Shown: piece by piece, positions 32,076 to 39,752 of the stretch | Layout of the letters: every line of letters begins with the position of its first letter | How positions within the stretch are numbered: the first letter of the stretch is position 1 | NCBI GenBank assembly: GCA_963169665.1 | Contig: CAUJET010000101.1 | Coordinates: forward strand, 1 to 46,799 | DNA length: 46,799 bases | Direction of reading: 5' to 3' | Origin: Actinomycetota bacterium | GTDB taxonomy: Bacteria > Actinomycetota > Acidimicrobiia > Acidimicrobiales > Ilumatobacteraceae | The notes under the pieces: generated by a model | Databases searched by the model: none | Told to the model about the DNA's origin: nothing | The model's input: only the letters and a program-made list of their open reading frames with translations | Translations under genes and position numbers: made by a program

Positions 32076-33118
32076 CCGCCGTGACCGAACAGCCCGCCGA
32101 GCCGACGGCCGGCGCCGCTCCTGCGAAGCCCGGGCGCAACTGGACCACCAAGGTGGGCCTCGACAAGTACAGCGCCCTGTACCTGTGGGCGCTGTTCATG
32201 ATCGTGTTCAGCTTCACGTCGGAGCAGTTCCTCACGTGGACGAGCATCCGTCTGGTGGTCACCGAGAAGGTTATCGTCGGCGTGCTCGCCCTGGCGTTCC
32301 TGGTGCCGCTCGCGGCGAACACCTTCGACCTGTCGATCGGGCACATGATGGGCTTCTCGCTCGTCATCACCAGCGTGATCGCGCGCGACCACCCGGACAT
32401 CCCACAGGTCGTCGGTGCGCTCATCGCGCTGGCCGCGTGTGCGATCGCCGGGTTCCTGAGCGGGCTCATCGTGGTGAAACTGAAGGTGAACTCGTTCATC
32501 GCCACCCTGGGCATGAGCCAGGTGTTGGCGGCGCTCACCCTGTTGTTCTCGGGCAACCGACAGATCAGCGCGGTGTTCACCGACTCGTACCGCAACCTCG
32601 GTCTCAAGCCGATCTTCGACCTGCCGCTGTACTTCTACTACCTGGTCATCCTCGCGGTGATCGTGTGGTTCGTGCTCGAGCACACCGCGACGGGCCGCTA
32701 CCTGTTCGCCACCGGCGGCAACTACGAGGCGGCTCGCCTCGCCGGCGTGAAGACCGATCGGTACGTGTGGGGTTCGCTCGTGGTGTCGGCGCTGATCGGC
32801 GGGTTTGCCGGTCTGATCCAGTCGTGGAAGACCGGCCTGTTCGGCAACGACGTGGGCCCAGGCTTCCTGTTCCCGGCGATCGCCGCGGTGTTCTTCGGTG
32901 CGTCGCAGCTCCGCAACCGTCCGAACGTGTGGGGCTCGATGATCGCCGTGCTGACGCTCGCCTTCGGCGTCAAGGGCCTCCAGCTCACCTTCACCGGTGG
33001 CAGCAAGCCGTGGATCGAGCCGCTCTTCGAAGGCGTGAGCCTGCTGATCGCGGTCGCCTTCGCCAGCCGCCAGGGCATCATCAAGATCCCCAAGCGCAAG
33101 GTCGCCGCCAAGTCCTGA
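32072..33118 (+). CDS. Sugar-type ABC transporter permease (RbsC-like)
   Basis: A 348-residue polytopic membrane protein of the BPD_transp_2 family. A cytoplasmic N terminus of about 40 residues is followed by roughly nine hydrophobic segments. The coupling loop is EAARLAGVKTDRYVWGSLVVSALIGGFAG, the family's characteristic EAAxLAGI-like motif. It forms the membrane channel of the importer with the ATPase and binding protein. The start overlaps the ATPase stop. A hairpin at 33133-33165 follows. Confidence 0.94.
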   Translation: MTAVTEQPAEPTAGAAPAKPGRNWTTKVGLDKYSALYLWALFMIVFSFTSEQFLTWTSIRLVVTEKVIVGVLALAFLVPLAANTFDLSIGHMMGFSLVITSVIARDHPDIPQVVGALIALAACAIAGFLSGLIVVKLKVNSFIATLGMSQVLAALTLLFSGNRQISAVFTDSYRNLGLKPIFDLPLYFYYLVILAVIVWFVLEHTATGRYLFATGGNYEAARLAGVKTDRYVWGSLVVSALIGGFAGLIQSWKTGLFGNDVGPGFLFPAIAAVFFGASQLRNRPNVWGSMIAVLTLAFGVKGLQLTFTGGSKPWIEPLFEGVSLLIAVAFASRQGIIKIPKRKVAAKS

Positions 33119-33132
33119 CCACCATCCGCGAC

Positions 33133-33165
33133 GGGCGATGGGCGCGGATGGCGCTCGCATCGCCC
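33133..33165. terminator. Hairpin between convergent permease and OYE genes
   Basis: GGGCGATG (33133-33140) pairs with CATCGCCC (33158-33165), with inner GCGC segments that can extend the stem. It is well placed to terminate both convergent genes. Confidence 0.6.
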
Positions 33166-33184
33166 GCCGCTGTCGGTGGTGCCG

Positions 33185-35128
33185 TCAGAGGCGCCGTGTG
33201 ATCGCCGCCGCGGCGTGGATGGCCGCCTGGATCGAATCGGTGCCGGTGGCGTCGCCCACGACGTGCACCATGCGGCCGCTGGTGCGCAGTGCGTCGGCGA
33301 GCTCGTCCGCCGGCAGCTGATACGTCGCGATCACGACGGTGTCTGCAGCGATCTCGCGGCGCAGGTCGTTGCCGCGACCCACGAGGTGCACCGCCGTCGA
33401 CGTGATCTCGCGCAACACCATCGCCGGGACGAACTCGACGCCGGCACCGAGCAGCCGTTCGCGGCTCGCCTCCACCGTCGCCGGCGGGTACGGGATGTTG
33501 GCGCCGAGCTGTTCGTGCCGCCCGACGATCGTGACCGCCGCTCCGGCGGCGACGAGCACGTCGGCCGCGGCGATGGCGGCGAAGGTTCCGGTGTCGTCGA
33601 ACACGACCGCGCGCGAACCGATGATCGCCCGCCCACCGAAGCCGAGCACGTCCCACACGGTCCACACGTGACCGAGTTCGGCGCCGGGGACGGGTCGTGA
33701 CGGCGTCGCGAGCTGGAAGCCGTCACGCCGCGGGGTCGACCCGGTGGCGACGATCACCTCGTCGGGTGCGAGTTCGTCGATCACGTCCGGGTCGACGGCC
33801 GTGCGCAGGTGCACGTGCACGCCCAGACGTACGACCTCGTCGGCCAACCAGCGCGTGATCGCCTCGAGGTCGGCGCGATGCGGTGCTGTGGCGGCCATCC
33901 GCACCTGCCCACCGAGGTGCGCCGTCATCTCGTAGAGATGCACCTCGTGGCCGCGCAGCGCTGCCGTTCGCGCTGCCTCGAGTCCCGCCGGGCCGCCGCC
34001 GACCACGGCGACGCGCTTGCGCTCGGGAGCCGGACCCGGGGTCTCGAACGGCACCTGGGTCTCCTTGCCCGCGGCGACGTTGACGACGCACTGGAGACGA
34101 CCGGTGGTCATCAGGTTGGCGACACAGCCCATGCTCGTGCCGATGCACGGACGGATCTCGTCCTCGCGACCGTCGCGGGCCTTCACCACCAGTTCTGGAT
34201 CGGCGATCATCGCCCGCACGATCGACACCATGTCGGCCACGCCGTCGGCGAGGAGGCGGTCGGCGTGATCGAGCGTCATGATCCGCCCCGTCACGATGGT
34301 GGGCACGTCCACCCGTGCCGTCACCTGTTCGCTGGTCGAGATCTCGTAGCCGAGCGGATCGTCGAGGGTGGACAGGAACTTGTGGAACCGCCAGTACGAC
34401 GACATGGAGATGTCGAGGAAGTCGACGAGCGGCTCGATGCGCTGGGCGATCGCGATCGCCTCGGTGGCGTCGATGCCACCGTCGATGAAGTCGGTGCCCG
34501 AGAGACGCACGCCGACCGGGAAGTCGCTGCCCACCTCGGCCCGGATGGCGCGCAGGATCTCCTCGACGAAGCGGGTTCGCCCCTCGAGCGAACCGCCGTA
34601 CTCGTCGTCGCGGAGGTTGGTCGCCGGCGAGAGGAACTGGCCGATGAGGTAGCCGTGCGCGCCGTGCAGCTCGACGCCGTCGAGACCGCCCTCCTGGCAG
34701 CGGCGGGCTGCGGCGGCGAACGCCTCGACCAAACCGTGGATCTCGCCGATCGCGAGCGCCCGCGGGACGAGGTTCACCGACGGCGCCGGCACGGCGCTCG
34801 CGCTCACCGGACGACCCGCCCTGCCGTACGCGGCGCCGCCGTGCCAGAGCTGCTGGAAGACCTTCGTGCCGTGGGCGTGCAGACGTCGGGCGAGCTCGGC
34901 GTAGAACGGCAGCACCGCATCGCTGTACACGCCGATCGCCGTGGCCGATGCCGACACGACCCCGGCGATCTCGATGACGGCCAGCCCCACGCCACCGGCC
35001 GCTCGCGCCTCGTGGTACGCGATCAGCTCCTCGCCGGCCGTTCCCGTGGAGTGGGCGGTGCGGGCGATGCGGTTGGGGATCGTGCAGCCCGCGATCTGCA
35101 ATGGCTGGAACACGTGGGGATACGGCAC
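33185..35128 (-). CDS. Old Yellow Enzyme-type NADH:flavin oxidoreductase with FAD/NAD domain
   Basis: A 647-residue homologue of the protein at 12284-14272. FMN barrel (HVFQPLQIAGCTIPNRIARTAHSTG to about residue 315; HGAHGYLIGQFLSPATN active-site segment), cysteine loop, then FAD/NAD domain (VAVVGGGPAGLEAARTAA). The cluster loop has C328, T331, C335 and C347 with the spacing of 2,4-dienoyl-CoA reductase, but the second cysteine is Thr. The GTG start lies two bases after the P450 stop (TGACCGTG), so translation is coupled. Probably reduces an enoate or dienoyl intermediate. Confidence 0.9.
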   Translation of the reverse strand: MPYPHVFQPLQIAGCTIPNRIARTAHSTGTAGEELIAYHEARAAGGVGLAVIEIAGVVSASATAIGVYSDAVLPFYAELARRLHAHGTKVFQQLWHGGAAYGRAGRPVSASAVPAPSVNLVPRALAIGEIHGLVEAFAAAARRCQEGGLDGVELHGAHGYLIGQFLSPATNLRDDEYGGSLEGRTRFVEEILRAIRAEVGSDFPVGVRLSGTDFIDGGIDATEAIAIAQRIEPLVDFLDISMSSYWRFHKFLSTLDDPLGYEISTSEQVTARVDVPTIVTGRIMTLDHADRLLADGVADMVSIVRAMIADPELVVKARDGREDEIRPCIGTSMGCVANLMTTGRLQCVVNVAAGKETQVPFETPGPAPERKRVAVVGGGPAGLEAARTAALRGHEVHLYEMTAHLGGQVRMAATAPHRADLEAITRWLADEVVRLGVHVHLRTAVDPDVIDELAPDEVIVATGSTPRRDGFQLATPSRPVPGAELGHVWTVWDVLGFGGRAIIGSRAVVFDDTGTFAAIAAADVLVAAGAAVTIVGRHEQLGANIPYPPATVEASRERLLGAGVEFVPAMVLREITSTAVHLVGRGNDLRREIAADTVVIATYQLPADELADALRTSGRMVHVVGDATGTDSIQAAIHAAAAITRRL

Positions 35129-35130
35129 GG

Positions 35131-36357
35131 TCAGCCCCAGGCGATCGGCAGGGTCTCGAACCCCTTGAGCACCGCGGCCTTCACCGGCGACGGTGCGCCG
35201 TTCGGGCGGAGCCGGGGCAGGTGGTCGAGCACCGCCTCCAGCGCGAGCGCGGCCTCGATCCGCGACAGCGGCGCGCCGAGGCAGTAGTGGATGCCCACGC
35301 CGAACGCCGCGTGCTGCTGGCGGAGCTGCTTCAGGTCGCGGGTGACGTCGAACCGGTCGGGCTCGTCCCACAGTTCGGGGTCGCGGTTCACCGAGCCGAA
35401 CATCATGTACACCTTCGAGTCCTGCGGGATCTCGACCCCGTGGAGCGTGACCGGGCAGGTGTTGGTGCGGAACAGGCCGTGCACCGGTGCGTCGTAACGC
35501 AGGCTCTCCTCCACCGCGGCGGGGATGAGCGAACGGTCGGCCTGCACGAGCGCGAGCTGGTCGGGGTGCTCCAGCAACCGGTGCACGAGGTTGCCGATGA
35601 GCAGCGTGGTGGTGGCAGAGCCGGCGACGAGCAGGAACTGGCAGAACCCCATCACCTGTTGATGGGTGAGCCGCTTGCCGTTGCGCTCCACGGTGAGGAG
35701 GCGGGTGAGCAGATCGGCCGGCACTTCCTCGCCGGCCGCGATCGCATCGGTGCGACCCTGGATGTGTGGTCCGAAGTACGTGCCGTACGAGCGGTAGGCG
35801 TCCATCACCTCCTGGTTCGCGGCGCGACCACCCTCGAGCGCGACGGCCTCGGCCATCGGCAGCACCCATCGGCGGAACATCTCGATGTCGGCGACGGGCA
35901 TGCCGAGCAGCCAGCACATCACCGTGAGCGGCAGCGGCATCGCGAGGTCGCGGATCAGATCGCCCTCACCGCGGTCGGCGAACCCGCGGACGAGATCGTC
36001 GACGAGCACGCGCATGTCGGGCTCCATCGCCTCGAGCACCGACGGACGAAACGCGCGGGAGATGGCGAGCCGCTCCTCCGTGTGCCCCGGCGGGTCGCTC
36101 GCCACGAGCACGCCGGCCCCGACTTCACCGAAGGCGAGGCCCGGCCCGAACTTCGACGACCACGTCTCGTCGTCGCGCAGCGCGGTGAGCACGTCGGCCT
36201 GCCGCGAGAGCGAGAAGTGCGGCGCCGGACGCTCGGTGTGATGGACGGGGCAGTGCTCGCGCAGTGCCGCGAACGTGGCGGGCGGGTCGAGCTGGAACGC
36301 GGCCGACAACAGGTCGAATTCGACCGCGCGATCGTTCGCCTCAGGCGTCTGCTCCAC
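35131..36357 (-). CDS. Cytochrome P450 with altered I-helix
   Basis: A 408-residue P450. The heme loop is FGVGIHYCLG with ligand C359 and the ExxR motif is in VEESLRYDAP. The I-helix reads A245-G-S-A248-T249-T: the conserved acidic residue (Glu/Asp) before Thr is Ala, which normally helps deliver protons to bound oxygen. It may therefore use a different proton path or carry out an atypical reaction. GTG start chosen because GAAGGGGA precedes it; it overlaps the nitroreductase gene by 17 bases. Operon order is nitroreductase, P450, OYE. Confidence 0.94.
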   Translation of the reverse strand: MEQTPEANDRAVEFDLLSAAFQLDPPATFAALREHCPVHHTERPAPHFSLSRQADVLTALRDDETWSSKFGPGLAFGEVGAGVLVASDPPGHTEERLAISRAFRPSVLEAMEPDMRVLVDDLVRGFADRGEGDLIRDLAMPLPLTVMCWLLGMPVADIEMFRRWVLPMAEAVALEGGRAANQEVMDAYRSYGTYFGPHIQGRTDAIAAGEEVPADLLTRLLTVERNGKRLTHQQVMGFCQFLLVAGSATTTLLIGNLVHRLLEHPDQLALVQADRSLIPAAVEESLRYDAPVHGLFRTNTCPVTLHGVEIPQDSKVYMMFGSVNRDPELWDEPDRFDVTRDLKQLRQQHAAFGVGIHYCLGAPLSRIEAALALEAVLDHLPRLRPNGAPSPVKAAVLKGFETLPIAWG

Positions 36358-36964
36358 GCTTGTCCCCTTCCCAACGGTTGTGGTGGACGAAGTCGGCCAC
36401 GGGCCGACGATTGACCGGGCCGAACTGCACACCGTCGGGCCAGCCGATCGGGATGGTGGCGGCGATGCGGATGTGATCGGGGATGCCGAGCACCTCGCGG
36501 ATCGTTGCATCTGCAACATGGTGCAGCGTGGTGAAGACCGACCCGAGGCCGAGCGCTCGAGCGGCGAGGATGATGTTCTGCGCTGCCGGGTACAGCGCCG
36601 ACCAGGTGAACGCCTCCTTCGGTGCCTGGGGTGGGTACACGACGCCGCCCGTCACGAAGATGAGCACGGGCGCCCGATCGAGCGCGGCGACCAGTCGTCC
36701 GGTGCCGTCGAGCATCAGTCGCGTGGTGCGATCGGTGCGTGGCATCGCTGCCACACGGTCGACCATCGCCTCACGTACCGCGGCACCGATGCGGGCGCGC
36801 GCGTCGGCGTCGTCCACCACGACGAAGTCCCACCCCTGGCTGTTGCCCGGGCTCGGCGCCCTGGTCGCCGCCCACAGCAGCCGCTCGATCAGCTCGGCAG
36901 GCACCGGGTCGGGCTTCAGCTGTCGGATGGCCCGACACGTGCCCATCACCTCGAAGATGTCCAT
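36341..36964 (-). CDS. Nitroreductase-family FMN oxidoreductase
   Basis: A 207-residue nitroreductase fold: N-terminal CRAIRQLKPDPVP (FMN-phosphate Arg region), RAPSPGNSQGWDFVVV, and C-terminal GLGSVFTTL. Members use FMN to reduce nitro groups, quinones or enones, or to aromatise rings. It is the first gene of the nitroreductase-P450-OYE operon. The ATG is placed exactly by a TAGGTT box with no Shine-Dalgarno. A second, longer nitroreductase lies at 40944-41606. Confidence 0.92.
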   Translation of the reverse strand: MDIFEVMGTCRAIRQLKPDPVPAELIERLLWAATRAPSPGNSQGWDFVVVDDADARARIGAAVREAMVDRVAAMPRTDRTTRLMLDGTGRLVAALDRAPVLIFVTGGVVYPPQAPKEAFTWSALYPAAQNIILAARALGLGSVFTTLHHVADATIREVLGIPDHIRIAATIPIGWPDGVQFGPVNRRPVADFVHHNRWEGDKRGADA

Positions 36965-36970
36965 CCGCGG

Positions 36971-36976
36971 AACCTA
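36971..36976 (-). promoter_or_regulatory. -10 box TAGGTT of nitroreductase operon
   Basis: On the minus strand TAGGTT is followed by six bases and the ATG at 36964, exact leaderless spacing. It mirrors the TAAGGT box of the divergent SDR. Confidence 0.6.
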
Positions 36977-37020
36977 CCCAGCGGGTCGACCGCGGCTCGG
37001 GCCGGACGTCACCGCCTCCG

Positions 37021-37026
37021 TAAGGT
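37021..37026 (+). promoter_or_regulatory. -10 box TAAGGT of SDR gene
   Basis: TAAGGT predicts a start one base before the ATG at 37034. Only 44 bases separate it from the oppositely oriented TAGGTT box, so the two promoters overlap in their -35 regions. Confidence 0.55.
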
Positions 37027-37033
37027 TCCGCCC

Positions 37034-37825
37034 ATGACCGCCACCTCCACCCCGGACGCAGCTCTCGCCGACCTCATCGACCTCCGCGGCAAGCGCGCCC
37101 TCGTCACCGGCGCGACGAAGGGCATCGGCGCGGCCACCGCCCGCCGACTTGCCCAGGCCGGCGCGCACGTCACGGTGGCCGACATGGATCCGAGCGGGGC
37201 CGCCACTGCCGAGGCGCTCGTCGCCGACGGACTCTCGGCGTCGTTCACCACGTGCGACATCACGAACGCCGAGCAGTTGCGCGACGCGATCGCGTTCGCG
37301 GCCGACGGCGAGCGGCTCGACATCCTCGTGAACAACGCCGGCATCTTCCCCACCACCGGGCCGATCGATGCGGTCACCGACGACTTCGTGAGCCGCATGC
37401 TCGAGGTGAACCTGCGCGCCCAGTACAGCGCGTCGCGCGACGCGGCCCGGCTGATGACCCAAGGGGGTGCGATCGTGAACATCGCGTCGATCGCCGGCAT
37501 CCGCGGCGGCGCGAACATCACCGCCTACTCCGCGTCGAAGGCCGGCGTGATGGGGCTCACCCGAGCGTTCGCCAACGAACTCGGCGCGAAGGGCATCCGG
37601 GTCAACGCGATCGCTCCTGGCGTGATCGACACCCCCGGCGTGCAGGACCAGATGGCACCGCTCAAGGCGGGCGGCATGGACATCGAGAAGGTGATCGCCG
37701 GCAACCCCCTGCGCATCGCCGGCCAGCCCGACCACATCGCCCGTGCCGCACTGTTCCTCGCGAGCGATCTCGCTGCGTTCGTGACCGGCCACGTGCTCGT
37801 GGTCGACGGCGGGTACACGGCCTGA
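37034..37825 (+). CDS. Short-chain dehydrogenase/reductase
   Basis: A 263-residue classical SDR: TGATKGIG coenzyme loop, CDIT for adenine contact, NNAG, catalytic Ser in VNIASIAG, YSASK and PGVIDTPG. It ends with VLVVDGGYTA. It acts on a hydroxyl/keto substrate with NAD(P). The ATG is supported by a leaderless -10 box and by the family N terminus. It is convergent with the PPOX-fold gene, whose stop lies 9 bases away. Confidence 0.94.
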   Translation: MTATSTPDAALADLIDLRGKRALVTGATKGIGAATARRLAQAGAHVTVADMDPSGAATAEALVADGLSASFTTCDITNAEQLRDAIAFAADGERLDILVNNAGIFPTTGPIDAVTDDFVSRMLEVNLRAQYSASRDAARLMTQGGAIVNIASIAGIRGGANITAYSASKAGVMGLTRAFANELGAKGIRVNAIAPGVIDTPGVQDQMAPLKAGGMDIEKVIAGNPLRIAGQPDHIARAALFLASDLAAFVTGHVLVVDGGYTA

Positions 37826-37834
37826 CCCCACGGG

Positions 37835-38386
37835 TCAGCTCTGGCGCGTCACCTTGGTGACGCTGGCGCCTGCCGGCGAGTTGGCGAACATCGCCTCGCT
37901 GTCGAAGCCGATCCGGTCGGTCGGCACGATCTCGATCACCACTCGGCCGGGGCTCTCGAGGTGGTGCACGAACGCGTCCTGCTTCGCCACGTCGCCAGGA
38001 CGCACCCGCTCGGCCAGCGCCCGGTAGAACCACGAGAGCGTCGCCTCGTCGTCGTGCACGATCGCGTTGCCCTTGTACGTGAGGGCCTGGCTGATCCCGA
38101 TGTCGGTGCCGCGGCTCGAGAACGCGACCGACACCCGGGGCCTCGCCTCCACCGCAGCGACGCGCTTGCGTCGACGCGTGCAGGTGACCCAGATGCGCCC
38201 GTCATGGGCGACGAAGTTCATGATCACGCCGACCGGGTCGCCGTCCTTGGTGGTCCACATGAACGTGCACTCGGTCTGGGTGTCGAGCAGCGTCTGTTCG
38301 CGCTCGCCCGCGAGCGCGAACATCGAGACGTCCTCGTAGCTGTCGACGTACTGCTTGCCCGTACCGGCCGTGTCTGCCTCGCTCAT
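37835..38386 (-). CDS. PPOX/flavin-reductase-fold protein (pyridoxamine 5'-phosphate oxidase-like)
   Basis: A 183-residue split-barrel flavin-binding protein. Supporting segments are CTFMWTTKDGDPVGVIMNFVAHDGRIWVTCTRRRKRVAAVEARPRVSVAFSS (read in pieces), typical of F420/FMN-binding PPOX-class proteins. Likely a flavin or F420-dependent reductase. The ATG is fixed by GGAGGGGA upstream. It shares an intergenic region with the HAD gene, which contains an ACTTA operator. Confidence 0.85.
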   Translation of the reverse strand: MSEADTAGTGKQYVDSYEDVSMFALAGEREQTLLDTQTECTFMWTTKDGDPVGVIMNFVAHDGRIWVTCTRRRKRVAAVEARPRVSVAFSSRGTDIGISQALTYKGNAIVHDDEATLSWFYRALAERVRPGDVAKQDAFVHHLESPGRVVIEIVPTDRIGFDSEAMFANSPAGASVTKVTRQS

Positions 38387-38429
38387 CGCGGTTCCCCTCC
38401 GTCGCCCGGGCCGCTCGGCCCGCCGCACA

Positions 38430-38447
38430 ACTTACTCCCCGGTTAGT
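38430..38447 (+). promoter_or_regulatory. ACTTA-type 18-bp operator, site 5
   Basis: ACTTACTCCCCGGTTAGT lies 10 bases before the HAD ATG (38458) and overlaps its likely -10 (TAGTTT, 38444-38449). It is the most symmetrical of the six sites (ACTTAC...GTTAGT). It also lies 43 bases from the divergent PPOX start. Confidence 0.7.
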
Positions 38448-38457
38448 TTCGCTCCCC

Positions 38458-39096
38458 ATGGCAGCGATCAGGGCAGTGGTGTTCGACTTCGGTGGCGTCC
38501 TGATCAGTCCGATCGTCGAGAAGGTGGCGGTCATGGCGGAGGGCCATGGCACCACCATGCACGAGTTGTTGCACGTGCTGCTCGGACCTCGCGAATCGGG
38601 CCCCGACCATCCGTGGCACCGGTGCGAGCGCGGCGAGATCAGGGTCGCCGACATCCAGGGGCTGCTCGGCCCGTGGGCGGACGACGCCGGCATCGCCCTC
38701 CGCGGCGACGAGATCGACGTGCTGATGGAGGGTGGCTACCGCGTGCTCGACGAGGTGATCGCCCACATCGACGTGCTGCGCGACGCCGGGTACCGCACCG
38801 GCCTGCTGACCAACACCTTCGCCGAGTTCCGACCGAAGATGGATGCCGACATCGGCTTCCACCACTTCGATGCGGTCGTCGAGAGCTTCGCGGTGGGGGC
38901 TCGCAAGCCCGAGCTCGCGATCTACGAGGCGACCCGCGAGATGCTCGACGTCGGCCACGACGAGATCGTCTACCTCGACGACTTCGACCAGAATCTCGAG
39001 CCGGCACTCGCGTTGGGATGGCGCACGATCCACGTGACCGGCCCGGAGCAGTCGCTCGCCGCCCTGCGCGAGATCGCCCCCGTCCCGCGCAGCTGA
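38458..39096 (+). CDS. HAD-superfamily hydrolase
   Basis: A 212-residue HAD-like hydrolase: VVFDFGGVL (first motif, nucleophile Asp), GLLTNT (second motif), KPE and the final YLDDFDQN acidic motif. The cap region between residues 20 and 100 is helical, as in haloacid dehalogenase/epoxide-hydrolase-N-like types. It probably hydrolyses a phosphate or a halide. Transcription likely starts about two bases before the ATG. Confidence 0.9.
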   Translation: MAAIRAVVFDFGGVLISPIVEKVAVMAEGHGTTMHELLHVLLGPRESGPDHPWHRCERGEIRVADIQGLLGPWADDAGIALRGDEIDVLMEGGYRVLDEVIAHIDVLRDAGYRTGLLTNTFAEFRPKMDADIGFHHFDAVVESFAVGARKPELAIYEATREMLDVGHDEIVYLDDFDQNLEPALALGWRTIHVTGPEQSLAALREIAPVPRS

Positions 39097-39124
39097 ACCT
39101 CCCCAGACCTCGCAGCGAGACGCA

Positions 39125-39658
39125 TCAGCCCGTCGGTGGTCGTGTCACGGTCACCGTCGTCGGCACGTCGGCCTCGTCGCTCACCCCGTCGAGCAGCCGT
39201 TGCAGCGCGCGGGCCATCTTCCGTCCGCGGGACGCGGCGAGGTCCGCGATCGGTCCGGCGAACCGCTCGTCGATCGTGTCGGTGAACAGCTCGACCCACC
39301 GTTCGTAGTGCTCCGCCGTGAACGGTGTGCGGGCGTGCGACGGCTCGTGGAAGCGCAGCGGGTTCCCCTCGTAGCCCCGCTCACCGAACAGCTGCCACAT
39401 CCAGAAGTCGGTGATCCGGTCGATGTGGTGGTTCCAGTCGACGTGCGCCGCGGCGAACACGGGCCCGAGCAGGTCGTCCATCGCCGCCTGCCGGTAGAAG
39501 TCGCGGACGATCCGCTCGACGTCGTCGCGGCAGCGAAGGTCGTCGCGGTCGACGGCGAAGCGGCCCGCCCAGCACGCGGCGTCCCCTCCGTCCGTTTCGT
39601 CGCGCTCGCCGGTGCCGTCGGGGTCCACGTCCGCACCGTACGACCGCTCGACGTTCAC
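39125..39658 (-). CDS. Group III truncated hemoglobin
   Basis: A 177-residue globin. RIVRDFYRQAAMDDLLGPVF, VDWNHHIDRITDFWMWQLFGE and FTAEHYERWVELF are the typical helices of group III truncated hemoglobins, with the proximal His likely in the AEHYERW segment. An acidic N-terminal extension of about 45 residues precedes the globin domain. It may bind oxygen or nitric oxide near the oxygenases. GTG start with an AGGGGAG ribosome-binding site; convergent with the HAD gene. Confidence 0.88.
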   Translation of the reverse strand: MNVERSYGADVDPDGTGERDETDGGDAACWAGRFAVDRDDLRCRDDVERIVRDFYRQAAMDDLLGPVFAAAHVDWNHHIDRITDFWMWQLFGERGYEGNPLRFHEPSHARTPFTAEHYERWVELFTDTIDERFAGPIADLAASRGRKMARALQRLLDGVSDEADVPTTVTVTRPPTG

Positions 39659-39740
39659 GGTCTCCCCTACCCGGGTGAGCCTGGCACCAGACGCGCGACT
39701 CGGTGAAGGTGTTCACAGTGCCCCGCGTCGGGGTGGCCCC

Positions 39741-39746
39741 TACCCT
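39741..39746 (+). promoter_or_regulatory. -10 box TACCCT of antiporter gene
   Basis: TACCCT is followed by exactly six bases and the ATG at 39753, giving a leaderless start. Confidence 0.55.
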
Positions 39747-39752
39747 TTCCGG

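Noticed and set aside
33129..35917. Single 910-codon minus-strand frame covering OYE and part of the P450
   Set aside because: The first roughly 260 codons are an out-of-frame shadow of the P450; the real OYE protein starts at the GTG at 35128.
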